Source: Novisyntrophococcus fermenticellae (GTDB taxonomy: Bacteria > Bacillota > Clostridia > Lachnospirales > Lachnospiraceae). From it: a DNA stretch of 64,000 bases. Of the stretch, positions 7,839-15,453 are shown in pieces (position 1 is the first letter of the stretch; each line of letters opens with the position of its first letter). A program made the translations under genes and the position numbers. The stretch is from assembly GCF_018866245.1 (NCBI RefSeq), contig NZ_CP076458.1, forward strand, positions 1,798,001-1,862,000. The letters are read 5' to 3'. Below the pieces are notes generated by a model. That model was not told where the DNA came from. It saw only the letters and a program-made list of their open reading frames with translations, and did not search any database.

Positions 7839-9308
7839 CTAGATGATAATACACACCATGCCACCCTTGCTGTCGTTCACTATCTTTTGCATCGAGTCCT
7901 GTAATTTAACCTGACTGTCCTCAGTGATCTGGGCGATTTTTGTTTTTATTCCATCCTCTATTAATTGTTCCACAGACTTGCCAAATATATTCGTATCCCA
8001 GATACCTTCTTCTTGTTTGGAACTTTCCTTAATAAATGCAATCAGATCCTCAGCTTGTTGTTCCGTACCTACAATTGGCGCAATCTCTGTTTCAATATTG
8101 GCTTTTATCATGTGAATTGATGGACTGGTGGATTTAATTTTAACACCAAATTTATTCCCCTGTTTAATTACCACCGGCTCGTTCACATTGATTTCTTCTT
8201 TATCGGGAATCACGACACCATATCCGCAGCCACGCACAGATTCCAGTGCATTTTGCACTTTGACGTACTCCTCTTTCATCCTAGAAAGTTCCTTAAGCGT
8301 ATGCATTAAATCATATTCTCCCTCAATAGGAACTCCTGTCATCTGGCTCATCATCTCATAGTAGTACTTCTCTTTCATATCAATCCGTACCTTAACGATA
8401 CCTGTGGACAAATCCAGATTTACCAAAGAGGTATCCTTTACGTATTCGCTGTCCATCTGCATGGAATCACGCTTTATGTCCCGTACACACCGAATATTCC
8501 CGGTCATCTCTTTGACCTTATCGACCATCTGCTTTTTCACCGGATTTGTGAGTGGCAGCAATTCCACCCACTTGGGTATGTAAAACTCAACCTGACGTAC
8601 AGGAAACTCATAAAGAATATGTTCCAGAATCTTAACAATATCGTCTTTTCTTAACTGATCACAATTCACAGGAATACAGTCTGCCTGATATTTATTACTG
8701 ATTTCCCCTGCCATCTTCTGGGCATCTTCTCCATAAGGGCGCACTGTATTTAATAAAATCAAAAAGGGTTTTCCCTGTTTTTTCAGTTCCGAAGCAGTCT
8801 TCTCTTCAGCCGCTACAAAATTTTGTCTTGGTAATTCACCAAAAGATCCGTCCGTAGTTACAAGGAGGCCAATTGTCGAATGTTCTGATATAACTTTTTT
8901 TGTCCCGATCTCCGCTGCCTGACGGAAGGGTATCGCTTCTTCAAACCAGGGAGTTTTAACCATACGTTCTTTTTCATTTTCCATATTTCCCAGTGCATCA
9001 GGCACCAGAAATCCTACGCAGTCAATTAATCTGAGCTTGATCTTTATATCATCACCCAGGTCAACATCCATGGCATCTTTGGGAATAAACTTCGGCTCAA
9101 CCGTTGTAATTAATTTACCCGATCCGCTTTGCGGAAGCTGATCTCTGATTTCGGCCTGCTTGCTCTCTTCCATAATAGGCAATGCCAGTATTTCCAGAAA
9201 TCTGCGGACAAATGTAGACTTACCGGTCCTCACCGGACCTACAACCCCAACCAGGAACTGCCCCTTGGTACGGGCTTGTATATCTTTGTAAACAGCAAAT
9301 GCATCCAT
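7839..9308 (-). CDS. spoIVA: Stage IV sporulation protein A, spore coat base-layer ATPase
   Basis: The 489-residue product matches SpoIVA in length (492 in B. subtilis) and architecture. An N-terminal TRAFAC-like P-loop domain carries GPVRTGKST at residues 24-32. SpoIVA uses ATP to polymerise on the forespore surface as the basement layer of the coat. I chose the ATG at 9308 (MDAFAVYK). An in-frame TTG at 9332 would lie only about 5 nt after the predicted sigma-E transcript start and could not have a ribosome-binding site. It stands alone, with a sigma-E-type promoter upstream and the URO-D-like gene diverging from it. In many Clostridia it follows gpsA; here the acetogenesis block separates them. 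Confidence 0.95.
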   Translation of the reverse strand: MDAFAVYKDIQARTKGQFLVGVVGPVRTGKSTFVRRFLEILALPIMEESKQAEIRDQLPQSGSGKLITTVEPKFIPKDAMDVDLGDDIKIKLRLIDCVGFLVPDALGNMENEKERMVKTPWFEEAIPFRQAAEIGTKKVISEHSTIGLLVTTDGSFGELPRQNFVAAEEKTASELKKQGKPFLILLNTVRPYGEDAQKMAGEISNKYQADCIPVNCDQLRKDDIVKILEHILYEFPVRQVEFYIPKWVELLPLTNPVKKQMVDKVKEMTGNIRCVRDIKRDSMQMDSEYVKDTSLVNLDLSTGIVKVRIDMKEKYYYEMMSQMTGVPIEGEYDLMHTLKELSRMKEEYVKVQNALESVRGCGYGVVIPDKEEINVNEPVVIKQGNKFGVKIKSTSPSIHMIKANIETEIAPIVGTEQQAEDLIAFIKESSKQEEGIWDTNIFGKSVEQLIEDGIKTKIAQITEDSQVKLQDSMQKIVNDSKGGMVCIII

Positions 9309-9343
9309 ATCCTTTATCCCTGTCCTTTCCAATATACTTCTAC

Positions 9344-9373
9344 ACTATATGTGTTTTTGAAGCAAATTATGAC
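9344..9373 (-). promoter_or_regulatory. Sigma-E-type promoter of spoIVA
   Basis: On the minus strand GTCATAAT is followed by a 14-nt spacer and CATATAGT. This is close to the mother-cell sigma-E consensus (-35 like GTCATATT, 14-15 nt, -10 CATA followed by three bases and T). It fits the known sigma-E dependence of spoIVA in Bacillus. The transcript start would lie near 9337. Confidence 0.7.
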
Positions 9374-9500
9374 TGTTTTGCCTTTATGTCTCTTTGGATT
9401 ACTCTGTATTTTCATTATTAAGGGTCGGTATTTTTGCTGATAAATTTTTTTCTTACATTTTAATCTCTGTATGTTTCGTCCCGATTTCGTGTATTTATCA

Positions 9501-9529
9501 TTGTATTTTATGCATTTATTATATATAAT
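9501..9529 (+). promoter_or_regulatory. Sigma-A promoter of the URO-D-like gene
   Basis: TTGTAT, 17-nt spacer, TATAAT on the plus strand, about 45 nt before the GGAGGAGG ribosome-binding site of the gene at 9574. Confidence 0.75.
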
Positions 9530-9573
9530 AATATACATAGCGGAAACTATTTCAATTGTGGAGGAGGAAACAT

Positions 9574-10566
9574 ATGTTAACTAAAAAGCAGAATTTGATT
9601 GAGACCATGAAGGGAGGAAATCCGGACCGTTTCGTCAATCAATACGAAGCATTCCAGATTGTATTTCATCCGTTTATGAGTACTTCGGCAATGCCAAATC
9701 CGGGTGGACCCAATGTTGTAAATGCCTGGGGAGTTACTCTTTCCTGGCCGGAAGGAATGCCTGGGCAATTCCCGGTACATACACCTGACAAAATTGTAAT
9801 TAAAGACATTACACACTGGAAAGATTATGTTAAGAAACCTCGTGCCACCTTTTCGGATGCAGAGTGGGAACCTTTCTTAAAAGTTGTGGAAGAGATTGAC
9901 AGAGATGAATATTTTGTTCTTCCTTTCGTAGCACCCGGCATCTTTGAGATGACACATTTTCTTGGAGAAATACAGAATACATTAATGAACTTCTATGAAG
10001 AACCTGAGTGCATGATGGATTTAATAAAGTATCTGACCGAATGGGAATTGGAGCTCGCAGAAGATATCTGTAAACATATGAAGCCCGATGGAGTATTCCA
10101 TCATGATGACTGGGGAAGTCAGGCTTCTACCTTCATTTCTCCTGCTATGTTCGAGGAATTCCTGCTTCCGGCCTATAAGCAGATATACGGATGTTATAAG
10201 GAGAATGGCGCCGAATTAATCGTACACCACTCGGATTCCTATGCCGCAACTCTGGTTCCCTATATGATCGATATGGGAATTAATATCTGGCAGGGTGTTA
10301 TGACTACCAATAATATACCGGATCTGATAAAAAAGTACGGAAAACAGCTTACATTTATGGGCGGAATTGACAGCGCAAAAATTGACTATGAAGGCTGGAC
10401 CAGGGAAGCAATTGCCAAAGAAGTGAAACGCGCCTGCGATGAAAACGGTAAGAACTATTTTATTCCAAGTGCCTCACAGGGCCTGGCAATGAGCACTTTC
10501 CCCGGTGTATACGAAACTACTAGCGAAGAAATTGAGAAGTACAGTAAAATCTGTTTTTCAAAATAG
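9574..10566 (+). CDS. Uroporphyrinogen decarboxylase-family protein (methyltransferase-like)
   Basis: A 330-residue protein of the URO-D superfamily. It has an FHHDDWGSQASTFISP segment and a VHHSDSYAATLVPYM segment that resemble the metal/substrate site of corrinoid-dependent methyltransferases (MtaA/MtbA/CmuA-like) more than haem-synthesis HemE. No haem or other HemE-context genes are nearby. Such proteins transfer methyl groups between corrinoid proteins and thiols or THF, but no corrinoid protein or methyltransferase I gene lies beside it, so substrate and partner are unknown. The ATG at 9574 follows GGAGGAGG by 6 nt. It is transcribed alone, with its own promoter and a terminator at 10629-10662, and flanks the Wood-Ljungdahl genes. 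Confidence 0.8.
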   Translation: MLTKKQNLIETMKGGNPDRFVNQYEAFQIVFHPFMSTSAMPNPGGPNVVNAWGVTLSWPEGMPGQFPVHTPDKIVIKDITHWKDYVKKPRATFSDAEWEPFLKVVEEIDRDEYFVLPFVAPGIFEMTHFLGEIQNTLMNFYEEPECMMDLIKYLTEWELELAEDICKHMKPDGVFHHDDWGSQASTFISPAMFEEFLLPAYKQIYGCYKENGAELIVHHSDSYAATLVPYMIDMGINIWQGVMTTNNIPDLIKKYGKQLTFMGGIDSAKIDYEGWTREAIAKEVKRACDENGKNYFIPSASQGLAMSTFPGVYETTSEEIEKYSKICFSK

Positions 10567-10572
10567 AATGAT

Positions 10573-10627
10573 GATACCAGGATTGTGGGAGCACGAAGTG
10601 CGGAGCAATCCGGAGTTTCATAGTATC
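10573..10627. repeat. Nested imperfect palindrome after the URO-D-like gene
   Basis: Three nested inverted repeats share one centre: GATAC/GTATC outside, GGATTG/CAATCC in the middle and GCAC/GTGC at the core. It lies between the stop codon and the terminator. It looks like a dispersed intergenic element. Confidence 0.55.
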
Positions 10628-10628
10628 G

Positions 10629-10662
10629 AAAGAGGGAGTTTCTCACGAGAAGCCCCCTCTTT
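10629..10662 (+). terminator. Intrinsic terminator, possibly bidirectional
   Basis: AAAGAGGG pairs with CCCTCTTT, with TTCTC/GAGAA inside. It ends the plus-strand URO-D-like gene and sits 15 nt beyond the folD stop on the opposite strand. The A-run on the left lets it work both ways, so it may also end transcription unit B. Confidence 0.75.
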
Positions 10663-10676
10663 AACATATAGCTGTA

Positions 10677-11531
10677 CTATATAGTAGTTTTCCTTGCCGC
10701 CGCCTCAACTACATGCCCAACCAATACAGAGGTTGTAACGCTTCCGACCCCTCCCGGGACAGGTGTAATCGCATCAACAATCGGCTCTGCTCTGGCAAAA
10801 TCCACATCCCCACAGAGTTTTCCCTCTTCATTGACATTGATTCCCACGTCTATCACAGTCTGTCCGGCACGTAAATATGTATCATCAACGACACCTGCAC
10901 GCCCCGCAGCCACGATTATTATATCTGCCTCTCTTACCACAGATGGCATGTTTTCAGTTCTTGTATGGCAGATCGTGACTGTGGCATTTTTCTTTATCAG
11001 CATCATAGCCGCCGGTTTTCCTACTACCAGGCTTCTGCCCACCACTACGGCTTTTTTACCAGTGCAGTCAATCCCATAATGATCCAGGATTTCCATGCAG
11101 GCCTGTGCTGTACATGGTGGAAATCCAATCTGTTTTCCTGTAAATACCCCTGCCATAGAACCGTCCGTCATACAATCCACATCCTTTGCAGGATCCAGCG
11201 CATTCTCAATTAAGGTCTGATTCAGATGTTTTGGCAGGGGACGAAATAGTAATACGCCATGAATCGTATCATCCTTGTTTACTTTATCAACGACTTCCAG
11301 CAATTCTGTTTCAGAAACATCTTCAGGCAGCAAAAACTTTACATATGATACGCCAAGAGTTTCACAGCGTTTGGTTGCTCCCTTCTCATAAGAGATGTCA
11401 CTTCCATTCTCTCCTACACGGATAATGCCAAGAGTAGGTGTGATTCCTTTCTCCTGCAGCCCGGCTGCACGTACTTTTATCTTCTCGTTTAATGCAGCGG
11501 TTACTTCTTTACCGAGTAATTGTTTTGCCAT
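10677..11531 (-). CDS. folD: Methylene-THF dehydrogenase FolD; cyclohydrolase lysine replaced
   Basis: A 284-residue FolD-family protein, the full usual length. In this pathway it reduces 5,10-methenyl-THF to 5,10-methylene-THF with NAD(P)H. Seen: SDISYEKGATKR at residues 44-55, DPAKDVD in the folate site and the dinucleotide-binding VVVGRSLVVGKP motif. Bifunctional FolD has YxxxK here, the lysine being essential for the cyclohydrolase step. Here the aligned residue after Tyr48 is Ala52, so I infer a dehydrogenase-only enzyme. That fits with fchA, a separate cyclohydrolase gene, 18 bp upstream. It is the last gene of unit B (acsV to folD). Confidence 0.95.
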   Translation of the reverse strand: MAKQLLGKEVTAALNEKIKVRAAGLQEKGITPTLGIIRVGENGSDISYEKGATKRCETLGVSYVKFLLPEDVSETELLEVVDKVNKDDTIHGVLLFRPLPKHLNQTLIENALDPAKDVDCMTDGSMAGVFTGKQIGFPPCTAQACMEILDHYGIDCTGKKAVVVGRSLVVGKPAAMMLIKKNATVTICHTRTENMPSVVREADIIIVAAGRAGVVDDTYLRAGQTVIDVGINVNEEGKLCGDVDFARAEPIVDAITPVPGGVGSVTTSVLVGHVVEAAARKTTI

Positions 11532-11549
11532 TTTACTCTTCTCCTAATC

Positions 11550-12179
11550 TTATTTTAGCCTGTTCAATACACTTTCAAATACGTCATCTGCAATTTTCGA
11601 ATATTTTTCCAGCATTGCATCACACTTTTCATTCAGTTTTCCGGCATATGCTTTGTCCGACATTGATTTTGTATTAATATAGACATTCAGACTGGCTCCT
11701 TTTAAGGCCGCTTTACAGCAGACTGCGCCCACACCTGCGTCACTGATTGCCAAAGTGGAACCTTTAGCACCGAATTCCACCATAAGTTCTATTGCCTCAC
11801 AGCTCTTTTCCATGATTTCCATAGGAACGGAGCAGGCATTTTTCAGTGCACTTTCCATCACTCTGGCTTTATTAAGCCGTTGCTCTTCTGTCTCACGCGG
11901 CATGCCGTATGCCCTGGATAAAGGCTCGAACACTTCCGCATCACGCTCAATCAATCGAAGCAGATCCTTTTGGAGCTGATCCGCCTTTGCCTTTAGTTCA
12001 TACATCTCACTCTCTACATCGGCATACTTTTTTTTACCAACAGTAAGACTTCCCACCATATTACCAAGTGCCATACCTACCGCACCTACCAGTGCGGAAG
12101 CGCCGCCGCCGCCTGGAACCGGAGCTTTGGAGCTCAAGGCATCTACAAATTCCCTACAAGATACTTCCGAAAATCCCAT
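11550..12179 (-). CDS. fchA: Methenyl-THF cyclohydrolase (FchA/FTCD cyclodeaminase family)
   Basis: A 209-residue single-domain protein of the formiminotransferase-cyclodeaminase family, starting MGFSEVSCREFVDAL. It contains the conserved PVPGGGGASALVGAVGMALG segment near residues 20-40. In acetogens and purine fermenters FchA hydrolyses or forms 5,10-methenyl-THF from 10-formyl-THF. It sits between fhs (65 bp upstream) and folD (18 bp downstream), exactly between the reactions these catalyse. Its presence is explained by the FolD substitution. No formiminotransferase domain or histidine-degradation gene is nearby, so the cyclohydrolase role is much likelier than formimino-THF cyclodeamination. 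Confidence 0.92.
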   Translation of the reverse strand: MGFSEVSCREFVDALSSKAPVPGGGGASALVGAVGMALGNMVGSLTVGKKKYADVESEMYELKAKADQLQKDLLRLIERDAEVFEPLSRAYGMPRETEEQRLNKARVMESALKNACSVPMEIMEKSCEAIELMVEFGAKGSTLAISDAGVGAVCCKAALKGASLNVYINTKSMSDKAYAGKLNEKCDAMLEKYSKIADDVFESVLNRLK

Positions 12180-12244
12180 CTAATATGTCTCCTCCTTAAA
12201 ACCGGTGGGTATGCGGACAGCACCCCACCAGCCAATATCTCCTG

Positions 12245-13933
12245 TCAAAACAGACCTGAAATCTTACCGTTTTCATCCACGTCAATCCGCTCTGCCGCCG
12301 GGCGTTTTGGAAGTCCCGGCATCGTCATGATTTCTCCTGTCAAGGCTACAATAAATCCTGCTCCTGCTGAAATCTTCAGATTACGAACAGTTACCTCAAA
12401 GTCAGTGGGAGCACCCAGCTTTGTCTGGTCATCCGTCAGGGAATACTGTGTCTTAGCTACACAGATTGGACAGTTCCCATATCCGAGAGCCTCCAGCTGC
12501 TTTGCCTGATTGGCCGCAGCAGCTGTTAATACAACACGCTTTCCACCATATACTTTCTGTACAATCTGATTCAGCTTATCTTCGATACTGCCTTCCAGGC
12601 CATAAGAGAAGGTAAACCCGCTGTTGTCTTCTTCGCAAAGCCTGACAACTTCTTCTGCCAGACGTATTCCGCCTTCGCCGCCCTTTGCCCATACTTCGGA
12701 AAGTGCAACATTTACACCCAGTTCCTTACACTTTGTCTCCACCAGATCCAGCTCTGCTTTGGTATCCGTAGGAAATGCATTGATAGCCACAACACAGGGA
12801 AGGTGATATACGTTTCTGATATTGCTTACATGTTTCAGCAGGTTCGGAAGACCTTTTTCCAAAGCATCCAGGTTCTCATTATTCAAATCCTCTTTTGGCA
12901 CACCGCCATTGTATTTCAGTGCGCGGACAGTCGCCACGATTACAACTGCATTCGGTTTTAAGCCTGCCATACGGCACTTGATATCCAGGAATTTTTCTGC
13001 TCCCAGATCAGCACCGAAGCCTGCCTCTGTAACACAGTAATCACCCAATTTCAACGCCATCTTTGTAGCTGTTACGGAGTTACAGCCATGTGCAATATTT
13101 GCAAATGGTCCGCCATGGACAATCGCGGGTACATGCTCCAGCGTCTGTACCAGATTCGGCTTCAACGCATCCTTTAGCAATGCGCACATAGCTCCTTCTG
13201 CATGAAGATCTCCCGCTGTAACAGGTTTTTGTTCGGAAACCTTGCCATACGTGTATCCTACGACAAGTCTTGCCAGTCTTGCCTTCAGATCCAGGATATC
13301 ATCTGCCAGGCACAACACAGCCATAATTTCGGAAGCCACGGTAATATCATAGCCATCCTCCCGGGGCGTACCATTTGATTTTCCGCCAAGACCATCCACT
13401 ACATTTCGAAGCTGACGGTCATTCATGTCAACGCATCTTCTCCAGGTGATTTTCCTCGGATCGATGTTCAGCTCATTCCCCTGGAAAATATGATTATCTA
13501 CGATGGCAGCCAACAGGTTGTTTGCCGCACCGATTGCATGAAAATCACCTGTGAAATGCAGGTTAATATCCTCCATGGGAACAACCTGTGCATATCCGCC
13601 TCCGGCAGCACCTCCCTTGACCCCAAAAACAGGTCCCAGTGAAGGTTCTCTTAAAGCAACCATCACATTCTTGCCAAGTTTCTGCATGGCATCAGCCAAC
13701 CCAACGGTAGTTGTGGTTTTTCCTTCACCGGCAGGTGTGGGATTGATTGCCGTAACCAGAATAAGTTTACCGTCAGAAGCATCGGAATTCTTTAATAAGT
13801 TATAATCGATTTTCGCCTTGTACTTTCCGTATTGTTCCAGATATTTATCATCAATACCTGCCTTTGCAGCGATGTCTGTAATCGGCTGCATCTCACACTC
13901 CTGAGCAATTTCAATGTCTGTTTTGAATCCCAT
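12245..13933 (-). CDS. fhs: Formate--tetrahydrofolate ligase
   Basis: A 562-residue protein (family about 556). It joins formate to THF using ATP to give 10-formyl-THF, the first folate-bound step of the methyl branch. Seen: the P-loop-like [16 protein letters not shown] at residues 64-79, [20 protein letters not shown] shortly after and the C-terminal [19 protein letters not shown] segment. The ATG has SD AAGGAGG. A 127-bp leader separates it from folT. That leader includes a weak CGGG/CCCG hairpin followed by TTTTTAT, so some modulation of fhs relative to folT is possible. No formate dehydrogenase gene is in the window. Confidence 0.98.
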   Translation of the reverse strand: MGFKTDIEIAQECEMQPITDIAAKAGIDDKYLEQYGKYKAKIDYNLLKNSDASDGKLILVTAINPTPAGEGKTTTTVGLADAMQKLGKNVMVALREPSLGPVFGVKGGAAGGGYAQVVPMEDINLHFTGDFHAIGAANNLLAAIVDNHIFQGNELNIDPRKITWRRCVDMNDRQLRNVVDGLGGKSNGTPREDGYDITVASEIMAVLCLADDILDLKARLARLVVGYTYGKVSEQKPVTAGDLHAEGAMCALLKDALKPNLVQTLEHVPAIVHGGPFANIAHGCNSVTATKMALKLGDYCVTEAGFGADLGAEKFLDIKCRMAGLKPNAVVIVATVRALKYNGGVPKEDLNNENLDALEKGLPNLLKHVSNIRNVYHLPCVVAINAFPTDTKAELDLVETKCKELGVNVALSEVWAKGGEGGIRLAEEVVRLCEEDNSGFTFSYGLEGSIEDKLNQIVQKVYGGKRVVLTAAAANQAKQLEALGYGNCPICVAKTQYSLTDDQTKLGAPTDFEVTVRNLKISAGAGFIVALTGEIMTMPGLPKRPAAERIDVDENGKISGLF

Positions 13934-14060
13934 AACAACTCCTCCTTATAAAGAATCTTTTTGGCAAAGTGCCATTTTTTCTATAAAAACCGGGTGTTTT
14001 CTCTCCCGACTCTTATACTATATTTACTTTTTTAAGGTTCTGGGGCATGATGCGGCATAC

Positions 14061-14621
14061 CTACGGATTGCTGCGCATTTTGTGCCTCTGCAATCCCTGT
14101 ATCACATTTGTCGCAGGACTGAAGAAAAGAAGGTTCGTAATTACACAATATACTACTGTCATAACACAAAATTGAATGATACGCGCAGGCATAATTGCAA
14201 AAAAATTGAAGCCATTAAACAACACCAGACCTGCGGTGGTAAGTCCCAATGAGCTTATTACAGAGGCAAGTGTCACCCCGGCACATAGCCACATGCTCTT
14301 TTTTACCCTGCTCCCTTTCAAAAATAAAGGTCTGAACAATACCGGTATTACACCCCATAGTATAGCAGCAAGTGTAATGAGCGGATTAACAGCATAACCC
14401 TTCATGAAACAACCAACAATATCAGCAGTAAATCCCACTACGGCTCCTGCCACCGGCCCGAACCAAAGTCCTGCCAGAATTGTACATACACTTCCAAGTG
14501 AAATTCTTGCGAATCCCAGCTCCAGTACAAATACCCGGGTCAACACCAGGTGCATCGCAACCAGAGCTCCCAGAAAAACTAATGTTCTTACATCCCAACT
14601 TGTCTTTTGATGATCTTTCAT
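14061..14621 (-). CDS. folT: Folate-specific ECF transporter S component
   Basis: A 186-residue polytopic membrane protein of the ECF S-component type. It has about six hydrophobic segments and the FolT-like LELGFARISLGSVCTILAG and GFTADIVGCFMKGYAVNP regions. It would bind folate outside the cell and work with the shared EcfA/A'/T module, which is not in this window. The tetrahydrofolate riboswitch directly upstream makes the folate assignment strong. Its ATG follows GGGAGG by 9 nt, and that SD can be sequestered in a hairpin. The gene lies in the middle of unit B, linking folate supply to the folate-consuming acetogenesis genes downstream. Confidence 0.93.
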   Translation of the reverse strand: MKDHQKTSWDVRTLVFLGALVAMHLVLTRVFVLELGFARISLGSVCTILAGLWFGPVAGAVVGFTADIVGCFMKGYAVNPLITLAAILWGVIPVLFRPLFLKGSRVKKSMWLCAGVTLASVISSLGLTTAGLVLFNGFNFFAIMPARIIQFCVMTVVYCVITNLLFFSPATNVIQGLQRHKMRSNP

Positions 14622-14630
14622 TAATTTAAC

Positions 14631-14671
14631 CTCCCTTTTTTGGTAATAGTAGTTTACTACACCAAAGGGAG
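14631..14671 (-). promoter_or_regulatory. SD-sequestering hairpin, expression platform of the THF riboswitch
   Basis: CTCCCTTTGGT and TAGTA pair with TACTA and ACCAAAAAAGGGAG, which contains the folT SD (GGGAGG). The 5' arm also contains GTAG, which can pair with CTAC in the riboswitch P1 3' strand. Ligand-bound P1 would therefore free the hairpin to hide the SD. This mechanism is inference from base pairing. Confidence 0.7.
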
Positions 14672-14686
14672 TAACATCTCTTTAAT

Positions 14687-14789
14687 GCAGTAGCGGACGC
14701 AGCATTGCATCGTGGAATTAATCTCCTTCGTTCTCAGGCAACTTCCCATCCTCAAGACACTTTACGCGCAATACTTACTCTACTATTTG
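14687..14789 (-). promoter_or_regulatory. Tetrahydrofolate (THF) riboswitch
   Basis: The minus strand shows the characteristic THF-aptamer elements in order: AGTAGAG, GCGCGTAAAGTGTC, GGATGGGAAGTTGCC, GAACGAAGG, CACGATGCAAT and GCGTCCGCTACT. The first and last form P1 (AGTAG/CTACT). It begins 10 nt after the stop of the DUF3786 gene and ends about 65 nt before folT. I see no terminator in front of it, so it is likely transcribed as part of the acsV unit. It would lower folT translation when THF is plentiful. Confidence 0.93.
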
Positions 14790-14798
14790 CAATAACTT

Positions 14799-15452
14799 TC
14801 ACAGCGCTTTTTGCAGTTCCTTCAGCATATCAATGGATACATCTCCAACAACTGCCATATCCTCTCCCTGATTGAAAGCCACAGGAAAATTATCAGAGAA
14901 AAGAATTTGGGCAGAGGGGGGGAATTCATCATCTCCTGCCCATAAAATCATACGGAGCCGCAATTCATTTAAAAATTCAAACTCATAGGATGCATCACCG
15001 ATATCAAGCTTCTCTCCACCGATTTTGTCCATTATTGCCTCAAACTGCTCCGTTCTATTTCCAAAGCCGTATGCTAATCGAAGGATGCAGCGGCCATGAA
15101 ACTGTTTAAAATACACCTCGCCCCACGGAATTTCCCTATATGTAAGGAATTTTCCAAAGGAGGGTGCCGCCGTTCCCGAAGTCAGAAACCTAAGCACAAG
15201 TATCCGTGCATTCGTCTTCTGCTCCAGAGGAAACCAGCCGATTTTCTCCCCATCCGTATGGGTAACTACATAATCCGGATGGGTGATCTTATAGGTAACT
15301 CCCATCAGACGAAGTCTGAATGTGGAGGTTTCACTATCATATGGTATACCTGTCCGCTGACTGATCTCTTCTGGCTTTAAATCCTGATAAACCTTCAAAT
15401 AATGTTCAAAGGGCAGACGTTCTTTACTGTCCTTTTCGTATCCAAAATCCAT
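14799..15452 (-). CDS. DUF3786-like protein of unknown function
   Basis: A 217-residue soluble protein starting MDFGYEKDSKERLPFEHYL. From its sequence and position I place it in the DUF3786 family, which recurs beside corrinoid/acetyl-CoA synthase genes in anaerobes; no biochemical role is established. No signal peptide, membrane helix, Cys cluster or P-loop is visible. One run, PFGKFLTYREIPWGEVYFKQ, may be a conserved core. It starts 1 nt after acsV ends, so it is almost certainly co-translated with the corrinoid activator. Inference: it may help in corrinoid protein reactivation or folate handling. The family label is from memory of the sequence, not a search. Confidence 0.7.
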   Translation of the reverse strand: MDFGYEKDSKERLPFEHYLKVYQDLKPEEISQRTGIPYDSETSTFRLRLMGVTYKITHPDYVVTHTDGEKIGWFPLEQKTNARILVLRFLTSGTAAPSFGKFLTYREIPWGEVYFKQFHGRCILRLAYGFGNRTEQFEAIMDKIGGEKLDIGDASYEFEFLNELRLRMILWAGDDEFPPSAQILFSDNFPVAFNQGEDMAVVGDVSIDMLKELQKAL

Positions 15453-15453
15453 A

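Noticed and set aside
9309..9332. TTG start for spoIVA eight codons upstream
   Set aside because: It lies about 5 nt from the predicted sigma-E transcript start, leaving no room for a ribosome-binding site.
9314..9538. Small minus-strand frame of 74 residues between spoIVA and the URO-D-like gene
   Set aside because: It covers both promoters and is Lys/Ile-rich AT-driven sequence with no SD or homology.
13934..14060. Second riboswitch or strong terminator between folT and fhs
   Set aside because: Only a 4-bp CGGG/CCCG stem followed by TTTTTAT is visible; too weak to annotate.
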